This document shows positions 17,592 through 25,904 of a DNA stretch of 64,000 bases, in pieces; within the stretch, counting starts at the first letter, position 1; the number at the start of each line of letters is the position of its first letter. The position numbers and the translations under genes are program-made. The DNA comes from Phytohabitans flavus (GTDB taxonomy: Bacteria; Actinomycetota; Actinomycetes; Mycobacteriales; Micromonosporaceae). Where the stretch lies: assembly GCF_011764545.1 (NCBI RefSeq), contig NZ_AP022870.1:2464001-2528000 (forward strand), given 5' to 3'. The notes under the pieces were generated by a model. That model had not been told where the DNA came from, did not search any database, and saw nothing but the letters and a program-made list of their open reading frames with translations.

Positions 17592-17836
17592 GCATCCTCG
17601 CCTCGCTCAAGGCCGAGCTGGGCGACCTCCGCCGGGTCACCGGCTTCCTCAAGCTGCTCGTGCTCGTCAACGCCACACCGGACTTCACCCAGCCGCACCT
17701 CGTCGCGGACGGCGCCAGCGACCTGATCCACGCGGTTTACGGCCCGTCCAGCCGGCACGCCCGTTCGGCGATCGGTGTCGCGACGCTACCGATGGACATC
17801 AGCACCGAGATCGAGGCGGTCGTCACCATCTCGTGA
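17588..17836 (+). CDS. RidA/YjgF-family protein, C-terminal half only
   Basis: 82 residues. 'ILASLKAELGDL', 'LVLVNATPDFTQPHLVADGASDLIHAVYG' and 'RHARSAIGVATLPMDISTEIEAVVTI' align with the second half of the ~155-residue RidA subfamily (imine/enamine deaminases), including the conserved Arg of 'HARSAIG'. The first ~75 residues of the usual domain are missing. No frame upstream supplies them because the preceding oxidoreductase ends at 17591. The ATG is at the ATGA overlap with that gene. It is either a truncated remnant that kept a start codon or a short variant; intact trimer formation is doubtful. Confidence 0.7.
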   Translation: MSILASLKAELGDLRRVTGFLKLLVLVNATPDFTQPHLVADGASDLIHAVYGPSSRHARSAIGVATLPMDISTEIEAVVTIS

Positions 17837-17915
17837 GGACCCCGCCCGGGCACCGAGCGTTCCGCCTCCTGTAACCCTGGGCCGGTAGCGTGGCCCCGGC
17901 GGCATTCGTACCCAT

Positions 17916-17941
17916 GTTGCGTTTGACGCTATCCTGTTGCG
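17916..17941 (+). promoter_or_regulatory. 26-bp operator-like motif, site 2
   Basis: GTTGCG-TTTGA-CGCTA-TCCTG-TTGCG, ending 23 bp before the GTG of the isochorismatase-type gene. Plus-strand orientation. Matches the consensus of the other three sites at all anchored positions. Confidence 0.65.
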
Positions 17942-17964
17942 CGTCGCATGGCTATGCTGTACGC

Positions 17965-18576
17965 GTGGCGCTTCACACCCTCGACCGCGCGGCGGTCGTC
18001 ATCGTCGACATGCAGAACGGGTTCTGCCACCCGGAGGGCTCGTTCGGCCGGGCCGGCGCCGACGTGTCCGGTTGCGGCGCCGCCGCGCCGGCCTGCGAGG
18101 AGCTGGTCAGGATCGGGCACGACGCCGGCATCCCGGTGGTGTGGACCCGGGCCATCCACGAAAACGACCTCTCCGACTGGCGGATGCTCACCGAGGTGCC
18201 CATGTACAAGGGGCTGATCGGCATCGGCAGCTGTGTCGAGGGCACCTGGGACGCCGAGTTCTTCGCCCCACTCGCCCCGGCCGACGGCGACCTGGTGGTG
18301 AGCAAGTCCCGGTTCAGCCCGTTCGTGGAGACCGACATCGCCGACCGCCTCCGCGCGCTCGGCGTGGAAAACCTGCTCGTCGGCGGCGTAGGCACGAGCG
18401 CCTGCGTGGAGAGCACGGTGCGCGACGCCAGCCAGCGCGACTTCCGCACGTACGTGGTGACCGAGGCAACCGGCGACATCTCGCCCGCCGCGCACGAGCA
18501 CTCCCTGCACGTCATGGGCTCCCTCTTCGGCTGGACGGTCGCGCTGGACGACGTCCGCACGGCCGCGGCGGCCTAG
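17965..18576 (+). CDS. Isochorismatase-family cysteine hydrolase
   Basis: 203 residues from GTG 17965. The catalytic triad is visible: Asp in 'VIVDMQNGF' (~14), Lys in 'VVSKSRFSPF' (~114) and Cys in 'GVGTSACVESTVRDA' (~146). Family members include N-carbamoylsarcosine amidase, ureidoacrylate hydrolase (RutB), nicotinamidase and isochorismatase. 'GTSACVESTVRDA' plus the 'FFAPLAPADGDLVVSKSRFSPF' context favours a carbamoyl/ureido-amide hydrolase. Transcribed alone behind its own operator-like site and followed by a strong hairpin. Together with the LLM and RidA-like genes it makes a Rut-like trio. Confidence 0.85.
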   Translation: MALHTLDRAAVVIVDMQNGFCHPEGSFGRAGADVSGCGAAAPACEELVRIGHDAGIPVVWTRAIHENDLSDWRMLTEVPMYKGLIGIGSCVEGTWDAEFFAPLAPADGDLVVSKSRFSPFVETDIADRLRALGVENLLVGGVGTSACVESTVRDASQRDFRTYVVTEATGDISPAAHEHSLHVMGSLFGWTVALDDVRTAAAA

Positions 18577-18590
18577 CCGTCCCCCCGGCA

Positions 18591-18638
18591 GGCCTGGTCG
18601 CCGGCCTGGTCAGGCACCGCCTGGCCGGCGACCAGGCC
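18591..18638 (+). terminator. Long hairpin after the isochorismatase-type gene
   Basis: Perfect 15-bp stem (GGCCTGGTCGCCGGC and complement) with an internal smaller CCTGG hairpin, 15 bp after the stop. Copy R4 of the dispersed repeat begins 8 bp further on. Confidence 0.7.
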
Positions 18639-18645
18639 CAAAGAT

Positions 18646-18716
18646 TTGAGCTACCGCGACGTCCGCGGTGGTCCGGACCGCTGCTCCCGCGGCCTCACTC
18701 ACCGCGTCCCACAATC
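18646..18716 (+). repeat. Dispersed ~70-bp extragenic repeat, copy R4
   Basis: TTTGAGCTACCGCGACG, GGTCCGGACC and CCGCGGCCTCAC blocks. At the IS110 target position it reads CG in place of the CA core. It lies between two convergent genes, directly after a hairpin. Confidence 0.85.
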
Positions 18717-18736
18717 AAACCCTCGCCGCGCCGCGG

Positions 18737-19500
18737 TCACGCGAGCGTGTCGTGCAGCCGCCGGATCTGGGTGAGGACCTCGTCAACATGGGGTCCGACC
18801 TGCGCCTTCAGCTCATCGGGCCAGGTCTCGTCCGCGTAGGCGGTGGTCAGGTAAAGCTCCCGGGCGAATTCGAGCACCGGCCGATGCTCGGGCGCGAGGC
18901 GGGCCAGCACCCAGTCCGCGGCGCTGTCTTTGGCGACGATCGTGCCGGTGCCCAGCGTTGTCCAGACGCGGGCGAGGGTCAGCAGCACGTTGCGGGTGTC
19001 ATGGGGCAGGTCCGCAAGCAACCCGGGATGCTATCCATGCAGGCCCGGACCAGGAACTCGGCGGGCACGGGGTCGAGTACGTGCGCTGGTCGGGGTCCGG
19101 CCAACGGATGGTCGCCGGCCAGGGCCACCGCGATCTCCAGCGCCAGGCCGGGCATCGGTGCGGGCGCTGGGACCACGCCGGCTTGATAGTCGGCACGCAG
19201 CCACTCGCCGTACAGGAAGTCGCCGATCGGCGGGTACCGCCACGGGCGCACGGCAGCCTGGACCACGACGGTGAGCTCCGCTGGCCAAGCACCCACGGGC
19301 GCACCGGAAATCGGCAGAAGGCCCGCGACCAACGCCCGCCGCTGGCCCTCACTCAGGGGTCGCCGGGTGACCGCGAGGATGTCGACATCGCTGGCCGGCC
19401 GCAGGCCGCCGAGTACGGACGAGCCGTGCATGTACGCACCCAGCAGGTCCGCTTCGATGACTTCGGTGACCAGTCCGACGACCCGCTCGACTTGATCCAT
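18737..19500 (-). CDS. AadA-like aminoglycoside nucleotidyltransferase (frame break)
   Basis: About 254 residues after repair, ATG 19500. The nucleotidyltransferase signature is 'GAYMHGSSVLGGLRPASDVDILAV' (GSx10DxD type). The helical DUF4111 C-terminal domain reads 'LLADLPHDTRNVLLTLARVWTTLGTGTIVAKDSAADWVLARL' and 'LTTAYADETWPDELKAQVGPHVDEVL'. The frame breaks near 19022-19024 in a GGG run ('ACMDSIPG' then 'LLADLPHDTRN'). AadA-type enzymes adenylylate streptomycin or spectinomycin. In soil actinomycetes such genes are usually chromosomal and of unproven drug range, and no cassette or integron features flank it. Confidence 0.75.
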
Positions 19501-19558
19501 CACGCGATCCTCACCGCCGGGGTTGCCCGACCACAACCGACTTTGTCTGGATACGACG

Positions 19559-19594
19559 ATGGCCGGGGCCCTCGCAATGGAGGGCCCCGGCCAT
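19559..19594 (-). terminator. Strong hairpin between lysozyme-like and AadA-like genes
   Basis: Perfect 14-bp stem ATGGCCGGGGCCCT with its complement and an 8-nt loop. It sits 12 bp beyond the stop of the minus-strand lysozyme-like gene. Confidence 0.8.
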
Positions 19595-19605
19595 TTCGTC
19601 TGTTG

Positions 19606-20229
19606 TTAGCTGTTCCAGTGGTCGGCCACGAGGTTGGCGGCCTGCGTTTCCCACTGGGCGTAGTGGTCCGGGTACGCCGAGACCTGGACGGCCTGGGCGG
19701 CGTCGGTCAGTGGCATGTCCTTCCAGCCCTCGACATTCTTCAGGCCGGACAGGAACGCCTTCGTGGAGTACTCGGGGTTGGTGATCTGCTCGGCCGAGCC
19801 CCAGCCCGAGGACGGGCGCTGCTGGAACAGGCCCAGCGAGTCGTGGTCGTTCATGTCGCCGAGGTGGCCCAGGTTGTCCAGCTTGGACTCCTGAAGCGAG
19901 GTCGCGATCGCTACCACGGCCGCGCGCTCGTCCATGCCGGACTTCTTGGTCGCCTCGATGATCGCCTTCGCGTTCTTGGTCTGCTCATCGTTCAGCTTGA
20001 CGGAGGACTGCTGGCCCTGCACACCGTGCGGCGACAGCTTGTCCATACCCGGCTTAGGCGCCGGCTTGTCAGTCTTGACCTGGGCGACCGCCACCGTGGC
20101 CGGAGCCGCCGTAGCCGGTGCCTCATGCGCCGGCGAAGCCAGCGCGGCGGTGGTCGGTCCGAGCAGGGCACCACCGGCGAAGGCGAACCCCGCGAACGCG
20201 TGAACCGTCTTACGCAGCATCGTGTTCAT
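19606..20229 (-). CDS. Secreted lysozyme-like-fold protein
   Basis: 207 residues. Start chosen at ATG 20229 (GGAG 8-11 bases upstream and the true signal peptide MNTMLRKTVHAFAGFAFAGG...ALASPA). A ~60-residue Ala/Pro/Lys linker precedes a globular domain: 'KNAKAIIEATKKSGMDERAAVVAIATSLQESKLDN', 'NDHDSLGLFQQRPSSGWGSAEQI' and 'AQAVQVSAYPDHYAQWETQAANLV'. The 'ATSLQES...DSLGLFQQRPS.GWG' pattern is a transglycosylase/lysozyme-like fold widespread in secreted actinobacterial proteins, with Glu in LQES as candidate catalytic acid. I infer a peptidoglycan-active exported protein. A tandem 69-bp repeat array lies upstream of its promoter. Confidence 0.75.
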   Translation of the reverse strand: MNTMLRKTVHAFAGFAFAGGALLGPTTAALASPAHEAPATAAPATVAVAQVKTDKPAPKPGMDKLSPHGVQGQQSSVKLNDEQTKNAKAIIEATKKSGMDERAAVVAIATSLQESKLDNLGHLGDMNDHDSLGLFQQRPSSGWGSAEQITNPEYSTKAFLSGLKNVEGWKDMPLTDAAQAVQVSAYPDHYAQWETQAANLVADHWNS

Positions 20230-20339
20230 GCTCGAATCTCCATTCCAAGGGGGAAAGGCGCACGCCTCCACCCACCAAAAAGAATTGGGGAGACGCGCAT
20301 ACGAGCGCCATTTCGGCACTACCAAAAACAGGAGGGATG

Positions 20340-20690
20340 CACATGTCCGGCGGTCTGCTTCACCGGCGCGGGTTAGTCAACGACCCGACCCCGCCAGGCA
20401 TTCCCGGCCGAACTCCCGGCCCACTCTCTCGCGGGCCGTATGTGTAACGACCCCGGGCCGCCGGCCATTCCGCCGAGCCGTGGCCGGCCGCGCTTTTCGG
20501 TGAGCCGTATATGTAACGACCCCCCGGGGGCTGGCCATTCCATCGAGCTCTGGCCGATCGCATTTTTCCGTGAGCCGCATGTATAACGACCCCCGGCCGC
20601 CGGCCATTCCATCGAGCTTCGACCGGCCGCGCTCTTTCGTGAGCCGCATGTATAACGACGCCGGGCCGCCGGCCATTCCGCCGAGCTACT
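20340..20690. repeat. Tandem ~69-bp repeat array (about 4.5 units)
   Basis: The anchor GGCCATTCC recurs at 20463, 20533, 20602 and 20671, with a degenerate earlier unit at about 20397. Each unit also carries GCATGTATAACGACCCCC and a GAGC/GCCGG palindromic part. Units are not identical. The minus strand shows the array in several partly open frames ('EWPAAGGRYTCGSRK' repeated), but these have no start/RBS logic, so I read it as non-coding. It lies upstream of the lysozyme-like gene (minus strand). The rest of 20230-21045 contains two GGGCAATGCC-like words and no gene that I can support. Confidence 0.75.
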
Positions 20691-21045
20691 CGACACTCAC
20701 CCCAGACGGCGCAGAATCGGACATAACTTCGGGGCCCGCGCGCTGGGCGGCGGGCTGCCGGGTGTGGCGGCGTTGCGGCGGCTCGCGGGTGCGTCGTATG
20801 CGAAGTTTGGATCGGGGCCGTCCCGCAAGGCCGCATGACAGGGGACAGGGCAACGGTAAGGGTTTACAAAGTCCCGCGCGGATCCCTCGAAGGGACAATG
20901 CCCACTGCACGCGCCGGAGCGGGCAATGCCCCGGATTTTGCCCACTCGGGATTTTGGGGGTGGGTGGGAAGCAACGACCACGATCTGCCCGAGAGCGCCC
21001 TGCGATAGCGCCGATCAAGAGATGGTTCGTGTGCCGACGGTGGGG

Positions 21046-21929
21046 TTAGCCTTCGGATTCGGTGCCGGCGGCGCGTACGAGGCGTTCGATACGGCGTACG
21101 CAGTCTTGTAGCTCGCGGGGCAGGATGCGGCCCAGGCCCTCGGTCTCCGGAAAGCCCAGATAGTCCACCGAAAGCGAGAGGATCGGCGAGCCCTCCTGGT
21201 CGGTGAGGGCCACCGCGACCGTGTTCACCCCTGGGCTGTAGCGGCCCTGGCTCTCGCCGAAGCCCCGCTCGCGGATCGCCGCGAATTCGGCGCGCACCTC
21301 GTCGATGTCCGGGAACTTGCGCATCGAGCCGCCCGCCTGCCGCCGGCGGGCGACGATCTGGTCGGCCTTCATCGGGGGTAGGAACGCCAGCAGCGTGCGG
21401 CCGGTCGTGGTGTGCTCGGCGATCAGGCGGCTGCCCGGGTCCATGTACAGGTTGATCGGCCCTGGACCCGGATCGTGGAAATGACCACGACGTCCCCGCC
21501 GTCGAGTTGGGCCAGATACGCCGTCGCGTACTGGTGCGCGGCGATCATCCGGCTAAGTTCCTTCTCGGCCACGTCCTTGAGCAGCTGGCCGGCGAGGTAG
21601 CGCTGGCCCAGCTCCCAGATCCGCAGCCCCACCCGGTACCGGCGGGAGACCGGGTCCTGCTCGATGAAGCGGCGCGCGACGAGCGTGGACAGGATGCGGT
21701 GGATGACGCTTTTGTCGAGGTCGAGCTGCCGGGAAAGCTCCAATACGCCGATCTGGCTTTCCTCGCCGAGAAATGCCTCCAGCACGCGCAGCGCCCGGTC
21801 GACCGTCGAGTTTCGTGCTTCACCCGCGGGCTCGGTCGCGCTGGTGGGGTGCCGGGAGTCCGCGCGGGTACCGGTCGCCCGCGGACCAACCGGCGTACGC
21901 CTCGGCATTGTCGCACTCCCGTCGTTCAC
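21046..21929 (-). CDS. IclR-family transcriptional regulator (frame break)
   Basis: About 294 residues after repair. The N-terminal tail is disordered. The winged HTH reads 'STVDRALRVLEAFLGEESQIGVLELSRQLDLDKSVIHRILSTLVARRFIEQD', and the IclR effector domain runs 'LGQRYLAGQLLKDVAEKELSRMIAAHQYATAYLAQLDGGDVVVISTIRVQG'. After the break at 21460-21462 it continues as 'PINLYMDPGSRLIAEHTTTGRTLLAFL' and 'GRYSPGVNTVAVALTDQEGSPILSLSVDYLG'. One added base joins the halves. It lies 4 bp downstream of the LLM gene on the same strand, so it is co-transcribed with it and probably autoregulated through the 22994 site. It is the only regulator within the catabolic region and my candidate for binding the 26-bp motif. 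Confidence 0.85.
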
Positions 21930-21933
21930 GCCG

Positions 21934-22965
21934 TCACCCCCGCGACAGCGGAGACACTACATCTTGGGCGATCCGGCGGGCGAGCCCCGCGGTCGAGGTG
22001 CCCGCGACCGGGAAGAGCACGAACGACACATGATCGATACCGCAGGCGTGGATCACCCGCAGTCGCTCGCGGACACTTTCCGGCGTGCCGTGCACGGCGA
22101 ACGCGTCGACGATGTGGTCGGGCAGCAGCCGGGCCGCCTCCTCGGGCGTCTTCGTCGGGTACCGCCAGCCGCGCGCGTCGAGGTGGTCGCGCAGCGACGT
22201 CGGGAGCTTGATGCCGATGCGGTCCAGGATCGGCCGGCTGGTGATCAGGGAGGCGAGCACGATCTTGCTGACCGCGGTACGGGCGGCGGCCGGGTCGTCG
22301 TCGACCGATACGTACAGCCAGGACATGATGTCGACGTCCGCCGCGCGCCGGCCGGCCCGCTCGATGCCCCGCCCCACCATGTCCAGCGCGTACTTCAGTC
22401 CGCCGGGCTCGGCGAAGCCGCCGATGATCGCGCCGTCCGCGACCTCGCCGGCGAGCTGGAGGATCTTCGGTCCGCGCGCGGCCAGGTAGACCGGGATCGG
22501 GCGGAGCGGTGCGAAGTCGAGCTGGGTGGCGCGCAGCGCGAACGCCTCGCCCTCGTAGGTCACCGTCTCGCCCTGGAAGAGCATGTGTGCGATCTGTACC
22601 GCCTCGCGCAGTGTCCGGACGGGGTTTGTCCGCTTGACGCCATAGGCGTCGAGCCCACCGCCGGCGCCGTACGCGAGCGTGGCCCGGCCACCGGAGAGCT
22701 CGTCGATCGTGGCGATCGCGGCCGCGGTGTGCGCGGGGTGCCGGGTGTACGGGTTGGTGACCGCCGGCCCCAGCCCGATCCGCGTGGTCGCGTTGGCGAT
22801 CGTCGCCAGGCTCACGTACACGTTGCGCAGCAGCCGCTCGTCCGGAACCCACACGTCGTCGAAGCCGAGCGTCTCGTACTCCCGGGCCCGGCTGGCGAGC
22901 TCGGGCATGGGCTGCTCGACGAGCGACGCGACACCCCAGCGAAGGGGACGATCCTCCAGCGACAT
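21934..22965 (-). CDS. LLM-class flavin/F420-dependent oxidoreductase
   Basis: 343 residues, uninterrupted. 'LRWGVASLVEQPMPELASRAREYETLGFDDVWVPDERLLRNVYVSLATIANATTRIGLGPAVTNPYTRHPAHTAAAIATIDELSGGRATLAYGAGG' is a classic luciferase-like monooxygenase/F420 reductase N-terminus. 'PIPVYLAARGPKILQLAGEVADGAIIGG' is the mer-type middle section. Likely cofactor F420 or FMN. First gene of a two-gene unit with the IclR regulator, divergent from the amidohydrolase. Confidence 0.85.
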   Translation of the reverse strand: MSLEDRPLRWGVASLVEQPMPELASRAREYETLGFDDVWVPDERLLRNVYVSLATIANATTRIGLGPAVTNPYTRHPAHTAAAIATIDELSGGRATLAYGAGGGLDAYGVKRTNPVRTLREAVQIAHMLFQGETVTYEGEAFALRATQLDFAPLRPIPVYLAARGPKILQLAGEVADGAIIGGFAEPGGLKYALDMVGRGIERAGRRAADVDIMSWLYVSVDDDPAAARTAVSKIVLASLITSRPILDRIGIKLPTSLRDHLDARGWRYPTKTPEEAARLLPDHIVDAFAVHGTPESVRERLRVIHACGIDHVSFVLFPVAGTSTAGLARRIAQDVVSPLSRG

Positions 22966-22993
22966 ACGAGAAGGTTACACCAGGAAAGACGCT

Positions 22994-23019
22994 GTTGCGC
23001 TCAACGCTACACTTCCGTG
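22994..23019 (+). promoter_or_regulatory. 26-bp operator-like motif, site 3
   Basis: GTTGCG-CTCAA-CGCTA-CACTT-CCGTG, in the 78-bp region between the divergent LLM/IclR and amidohydrolase units. The last half-site is degenerate. A GTTACA word 20 bp upstream (22974) may supply the second contact. Confidence 0.6.
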
Positions 23020-23043
23020 AAAAAATCACGTTCGGAGGTTGCC

Positions 23044-24273
23044 GTGCCGACGACATTGCTCACCGGGGCCAGGGTCTTCGACGGCACCGGGGCTGACCCG
23101 CGCGAGCAGGATCTGACGATCGACGGCGAATTCCTGCGGCTCGGCCGAGCGGAAAACGCCGACGAGACCGTGGATCTCACCGGCCTGACCGTACTACCGG
23201 GGTTCGTGGACGCGCACGTACATGTCTGCCTAAGCAACCTCGACCTGATGGCGAACCTGGGGTACCCCTTCTCTTACCAGTTCTTCCTGGCCGAGCGAAA
23301 CCTTCGCCGCACCCTCGACGCCGGCGTCACCACGGTCCGCGACGCGTCCGGCGCCGACCTCGGCATCCAGCGGGCGGTGGACGACGGCCTGATCGACGGC
23401 CCGGCCCTGCGTATCTCGATCATCGCGCTCAGCCAGACCGGCGGGCACGGCGACCACTGGCTGCCCAGCGGCAACTCACCGGAGATCCTCCTCCCGCACC
23501 CGGGCCGCCCGTCCGGCATCGTGGACGGTCCGGACGAGGCCCGCAGGCGGGTACGCGAGCTGATCCGTAACGGCGCCAACTTCATCAAGGTGAACACCTC
23601 GGGCGGCGTCTTCTCGCCCCGCGACAACCCCGCGCACGCGCACTTCACCCAGGAGGAGCTGGACGCGATCGTCAGCGAGGCGGCCCGCGTGGACGTACCG
23701 ACGATGGCCCACGCGCACGGCGCCGCCGGTATCAAGGCCGCGATCCGGGCCGGCGTGCGGTCGGTCGAGCACGGTACCGACCTGGACGACGAGGCGATCG
23801 CGCTGATGCTGGAGCGGGGCACCTGGCTCGTGCCGACGCTCGGGGTCACCCAGTTCATCATCGACCGGATCGACCAGGGCGCGGCCGTCGCGCCCGGCAT
23901 CGCCGAGAAGGCACGGGCCAACCACGCCATGCGCGCAGACTCGTTCAAGCGCGCGGTCGACGCGGGCGTACGGATCGCGATGGGCTCGGACGCGGCCGCC
24001 GAGATGCACGGCCGGAACCTGGTCGAGCTGCGGCTGATGGCGGAGGGCGGGCTGGCGCCGCTGCGCGTGCTGGAGGCGGCCACCCGCTCCGCGGCCGAGC
24101 TGCTCGGCATCGACGACCGGGTCGGCACGATCGGCGACGGCAAGCAGGCCGACCTGGTCGTTGTATCCGGTGACCCGTTGGACTTCGCCGCGTACCCAGG
24201 GAACATCGTTCGCGTGTACCGGAAGGGAAAGCTGGTCCGCCACAATCAGGCCTTCTCCCGCCTGACGCAATAG
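23044..24273 (+). CDS. Amidohydrolase-superfamily metal-dependent hydrolase (prolidase/imidazolonepropionase type)
   Basis: 409 residues. GTG 23044 follows GGAGG with 5-base spacing. The small N-terminal beta-sandwich ('LLTGARVFDGTGADP') leads to the TIM barrel: HxH in 'GFVDAHVHV', a lysine in 'NGANFIKVNTSGGV' that may be carboxylated, His in 'MAHAHGAAGIKAAIRAGVRSVEHGTDLDDEAI', and the final Asp in 'IAMGSDAAAEMHG'. 'LLGIDDRVGTIGDGKQADLVVVSGDPL' is the usual C-terminal return to the sandwich. Relatives are Xaa-Pro dipeptidases and other cyclic-amide hydrolases. It directly precedes the ABC transporter operon, implying intracellular hydrolysis of the imported compound. Confidence 0.85.
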   Translation: MPTTLLTGARVFDGTGADPREQDLTIDGEFLRLGRAENADETVDLTGLTVLPGFVDAHVHVCLSNLDLMANLGYPFSYQFFLAERNLRRTLDAGVTTVRDASGADLGIQRAVDDGLIDGPALRISIIALSQTGGHGDHWLPSGNSPEILLPHPGRPSGIVDGPDEARRRVRELIRNGANFIKVNTSGGVFSPRDNPAHAHFTQEELDAIVSEAARVDVPTMAHAHGAAGIKAAIRAGVRSVEHGTDLDDEAIALMLERGTWLVPTLGVTQFIIDRIDQGAAVAPGIAEKARANHAMRADSFKRAVDAGVRIAMGSDAAAEMHGRNLVELRLMAEGGLAPLRVLEAATRSAAELLGIDDRVGTIGDGKQADLVVVSGDPLDFAAYPGNIVRVYRKGKLVRHNQAFSRLTQ

Positions 24274-24291
24274 CTTAGCGCCTAACGCAAC
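24266..24291 (-). promoter_or_regulatory. 26-bp operator-like motif, site 4
   Basis: Minus-strand reading GTTGCG-TTAGG-CGCTA-AGCTA-TTGCG. It overlaps the amidohydrolase stop codon and ends 9 bp before the GGAGG of the transporter operon. Confidence 0.65.
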
Positions 24292-24312
24292 ATGCGATCC
24301 GGAGGCCCTCAG

Positions 24313-25904
24313 ATGAGAAGACCCCAGCTTCTGGCCGCGGCGGGCCTCGCGCTCGCGCTGGCGGCGACCTCGGCCTGCTCTGGTGACAACGACGGCGGCG
24401 ACTCGAACGCGAACGGGAACTTCGCCAGCGGTGGCACGTTCACTTTCGCGGTCGCGGGTGACCCCGGCACCCTCAACCCCTCAACAACACCGCGACGACG
24501 GCCAACTGGCTGTTCCGCTTCCTCTACCAGCCGCTCGTGACCCGCAAGGAGGACGGCTCGGTCGGGCCGGGCCTCGCCACGAAGTGGGACTTCGACGGCA
24601 CCAAGGCGGTCTTCACCCTGGACCCGAACGCGACCTGCTCGGACGGCAGCAAGATCACACCGAGCGTCATCGCGAAGAACTTCACCTGGGTCAAGGACCC
24701 GAAGAACACCTCGACGGTCATCGGGGCGGTGCTGCCCAACCGCGACTTCACGTTCGTGGCCGACGACGCGGCGGGCACCTTCACGCTCACACTCGACAGC
24801 CCGTTCAGCAACCTGCTGCCGTCGCTGTCCTTCATGCACCAGGCCTGCGGCGCCGGTGGCGAAAACCCGGCCGGCCTCACGACCACGAGCAGCGGCTCCG
24901 GCCCGTTCGTGCTGAAAACCGCGACCCCCAACAGCGAGTACGTGATGACCAAGCGGCCCGGCTTCCCGGGCAACGACGCACCGGGGGTACCCGACCAGGT
25001 CGTCATGAAGATCGTCGACAGCGAGTCGACGGCGGCCAACCTGCTGCTCTCCGGCGCGATCAACGCGGCGGTCGTCAACGGTCAGGACCGGGCGCGGTTG
25101 ACCGCGGCGGGTGCCACCGAGAAGACGTACGTAAGCGGCGGCGTGGTCATCTCGTTCAACCACCAGGAAGGGCGGATCACCGCGGACAAGGCGGTCCGCG
25201 TGGCGCTCACCCAGGCGCTCGAGCGGGGCGCGGTGGCCAAGGTGGTCACGCAGGGGCTGCTGCCCGAGGCGGGTACCAGCGTCTCCGCCGCGCAGCCGCA
25301 AATCTGCGACGACGCCTCGGCCGCGTCCGCCATCCCGGCCTTCGACGCGTCCGCCGCCGAGTCGACCCTGACCGGTGACGGCTGGACCAAGGGTGGCGAC
25401 GGCATCATGACCAAGGGCGGCAAGCAGCTCGCGTTCCAGCTCGGGTACAGCACCGCGACGCCGGGTGCGGCCGCGGCGGCGGAGCTTATGGCGGACGCGT
25501 TCGGCAAGATCGGCGCGAAGGCCACGATCTCCCCGTTCGCGCAGGCGGACTACACCCAGCGGGTCTTCACCACCGGTGACTACGACGTGATGCTGCAACA
25601 GTTCAGCAACCCGTTCCCGTCTACGCTGATTGGGCTGCTGGCCGGCCCGTTCCCGCCGGACGGCACCAACGCCGGGCACGTGGCCAACAAGACGTACGCC
25701 GACGCGGTCGCCGCCGCACGGACCGCGTCCACGCAGGACGCGGCCTGCCAGAGCTGGACCGCGGCGTCCAAGGCCCTCTTCGAGGAGGCGGACATGATCC
25801 CGATCGCCAGCTGGCCGACCAACTGGGTGGTCAAGAACGCGGTGATGGACACGCTCGGCGGGCGCCCGATCGCCGAGAGCGTCCGGCTCCTCCAGCCAAG
25901 ATGA
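24313..25904 (+). CDS. Dpp/Opp-type ABC transporter substrate-binding lipoprotein (frame break)
   Basis: About 531 residues after repair. ATG 24313. Lipoprotein signal with lipobox LAATSAC (lipid-modified Cys22), then 'GGTFTFAVAGDPGTLNP'. The frame breaks at the C-run 24477-24480 and resumes as 'LNNTATTANWLFRFLYQPLVTRKEDGSVGPGLATKWDFDG'. The remainder is family 5 extracellular solute-binding: 'FTLDPNATCSDGSKITPSVIAKNFTWVKDP', 'NSEYVMTKRPGFPG', 'VRVALTQALERGAVAKVVTQGLLPEAGT'. First gene of a dppABCDF-like operon: it overlaps the next gene by ATGA. Ligand presumably the small peptide or amide degraded by the nearby enzymes. Confidence 0.85.

Noticed and set aside
18737..19500. AadA-like gene as part of an integron or resistance transposon
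   Set aside because: No attC site, integrase or insertion sequence flanks it; only the ubiquitous repeat R4 and an ordinary hairpin do.
20230..20340. A c-di-AMP (ydaO-type) riboswitch in front of the lysozyme-like gene
   Set aside because: Such switches often precede actinobacterial cell-wall hydrolase genes, but I could not find the conserved core words or a consistent fold here.
20340..20690. 69-bp repeats as a CRISPR array
   Set aside because: Unit and 'spacer' are both repeated, repeats are imperfect and too long, and there are no cas genes nearby.
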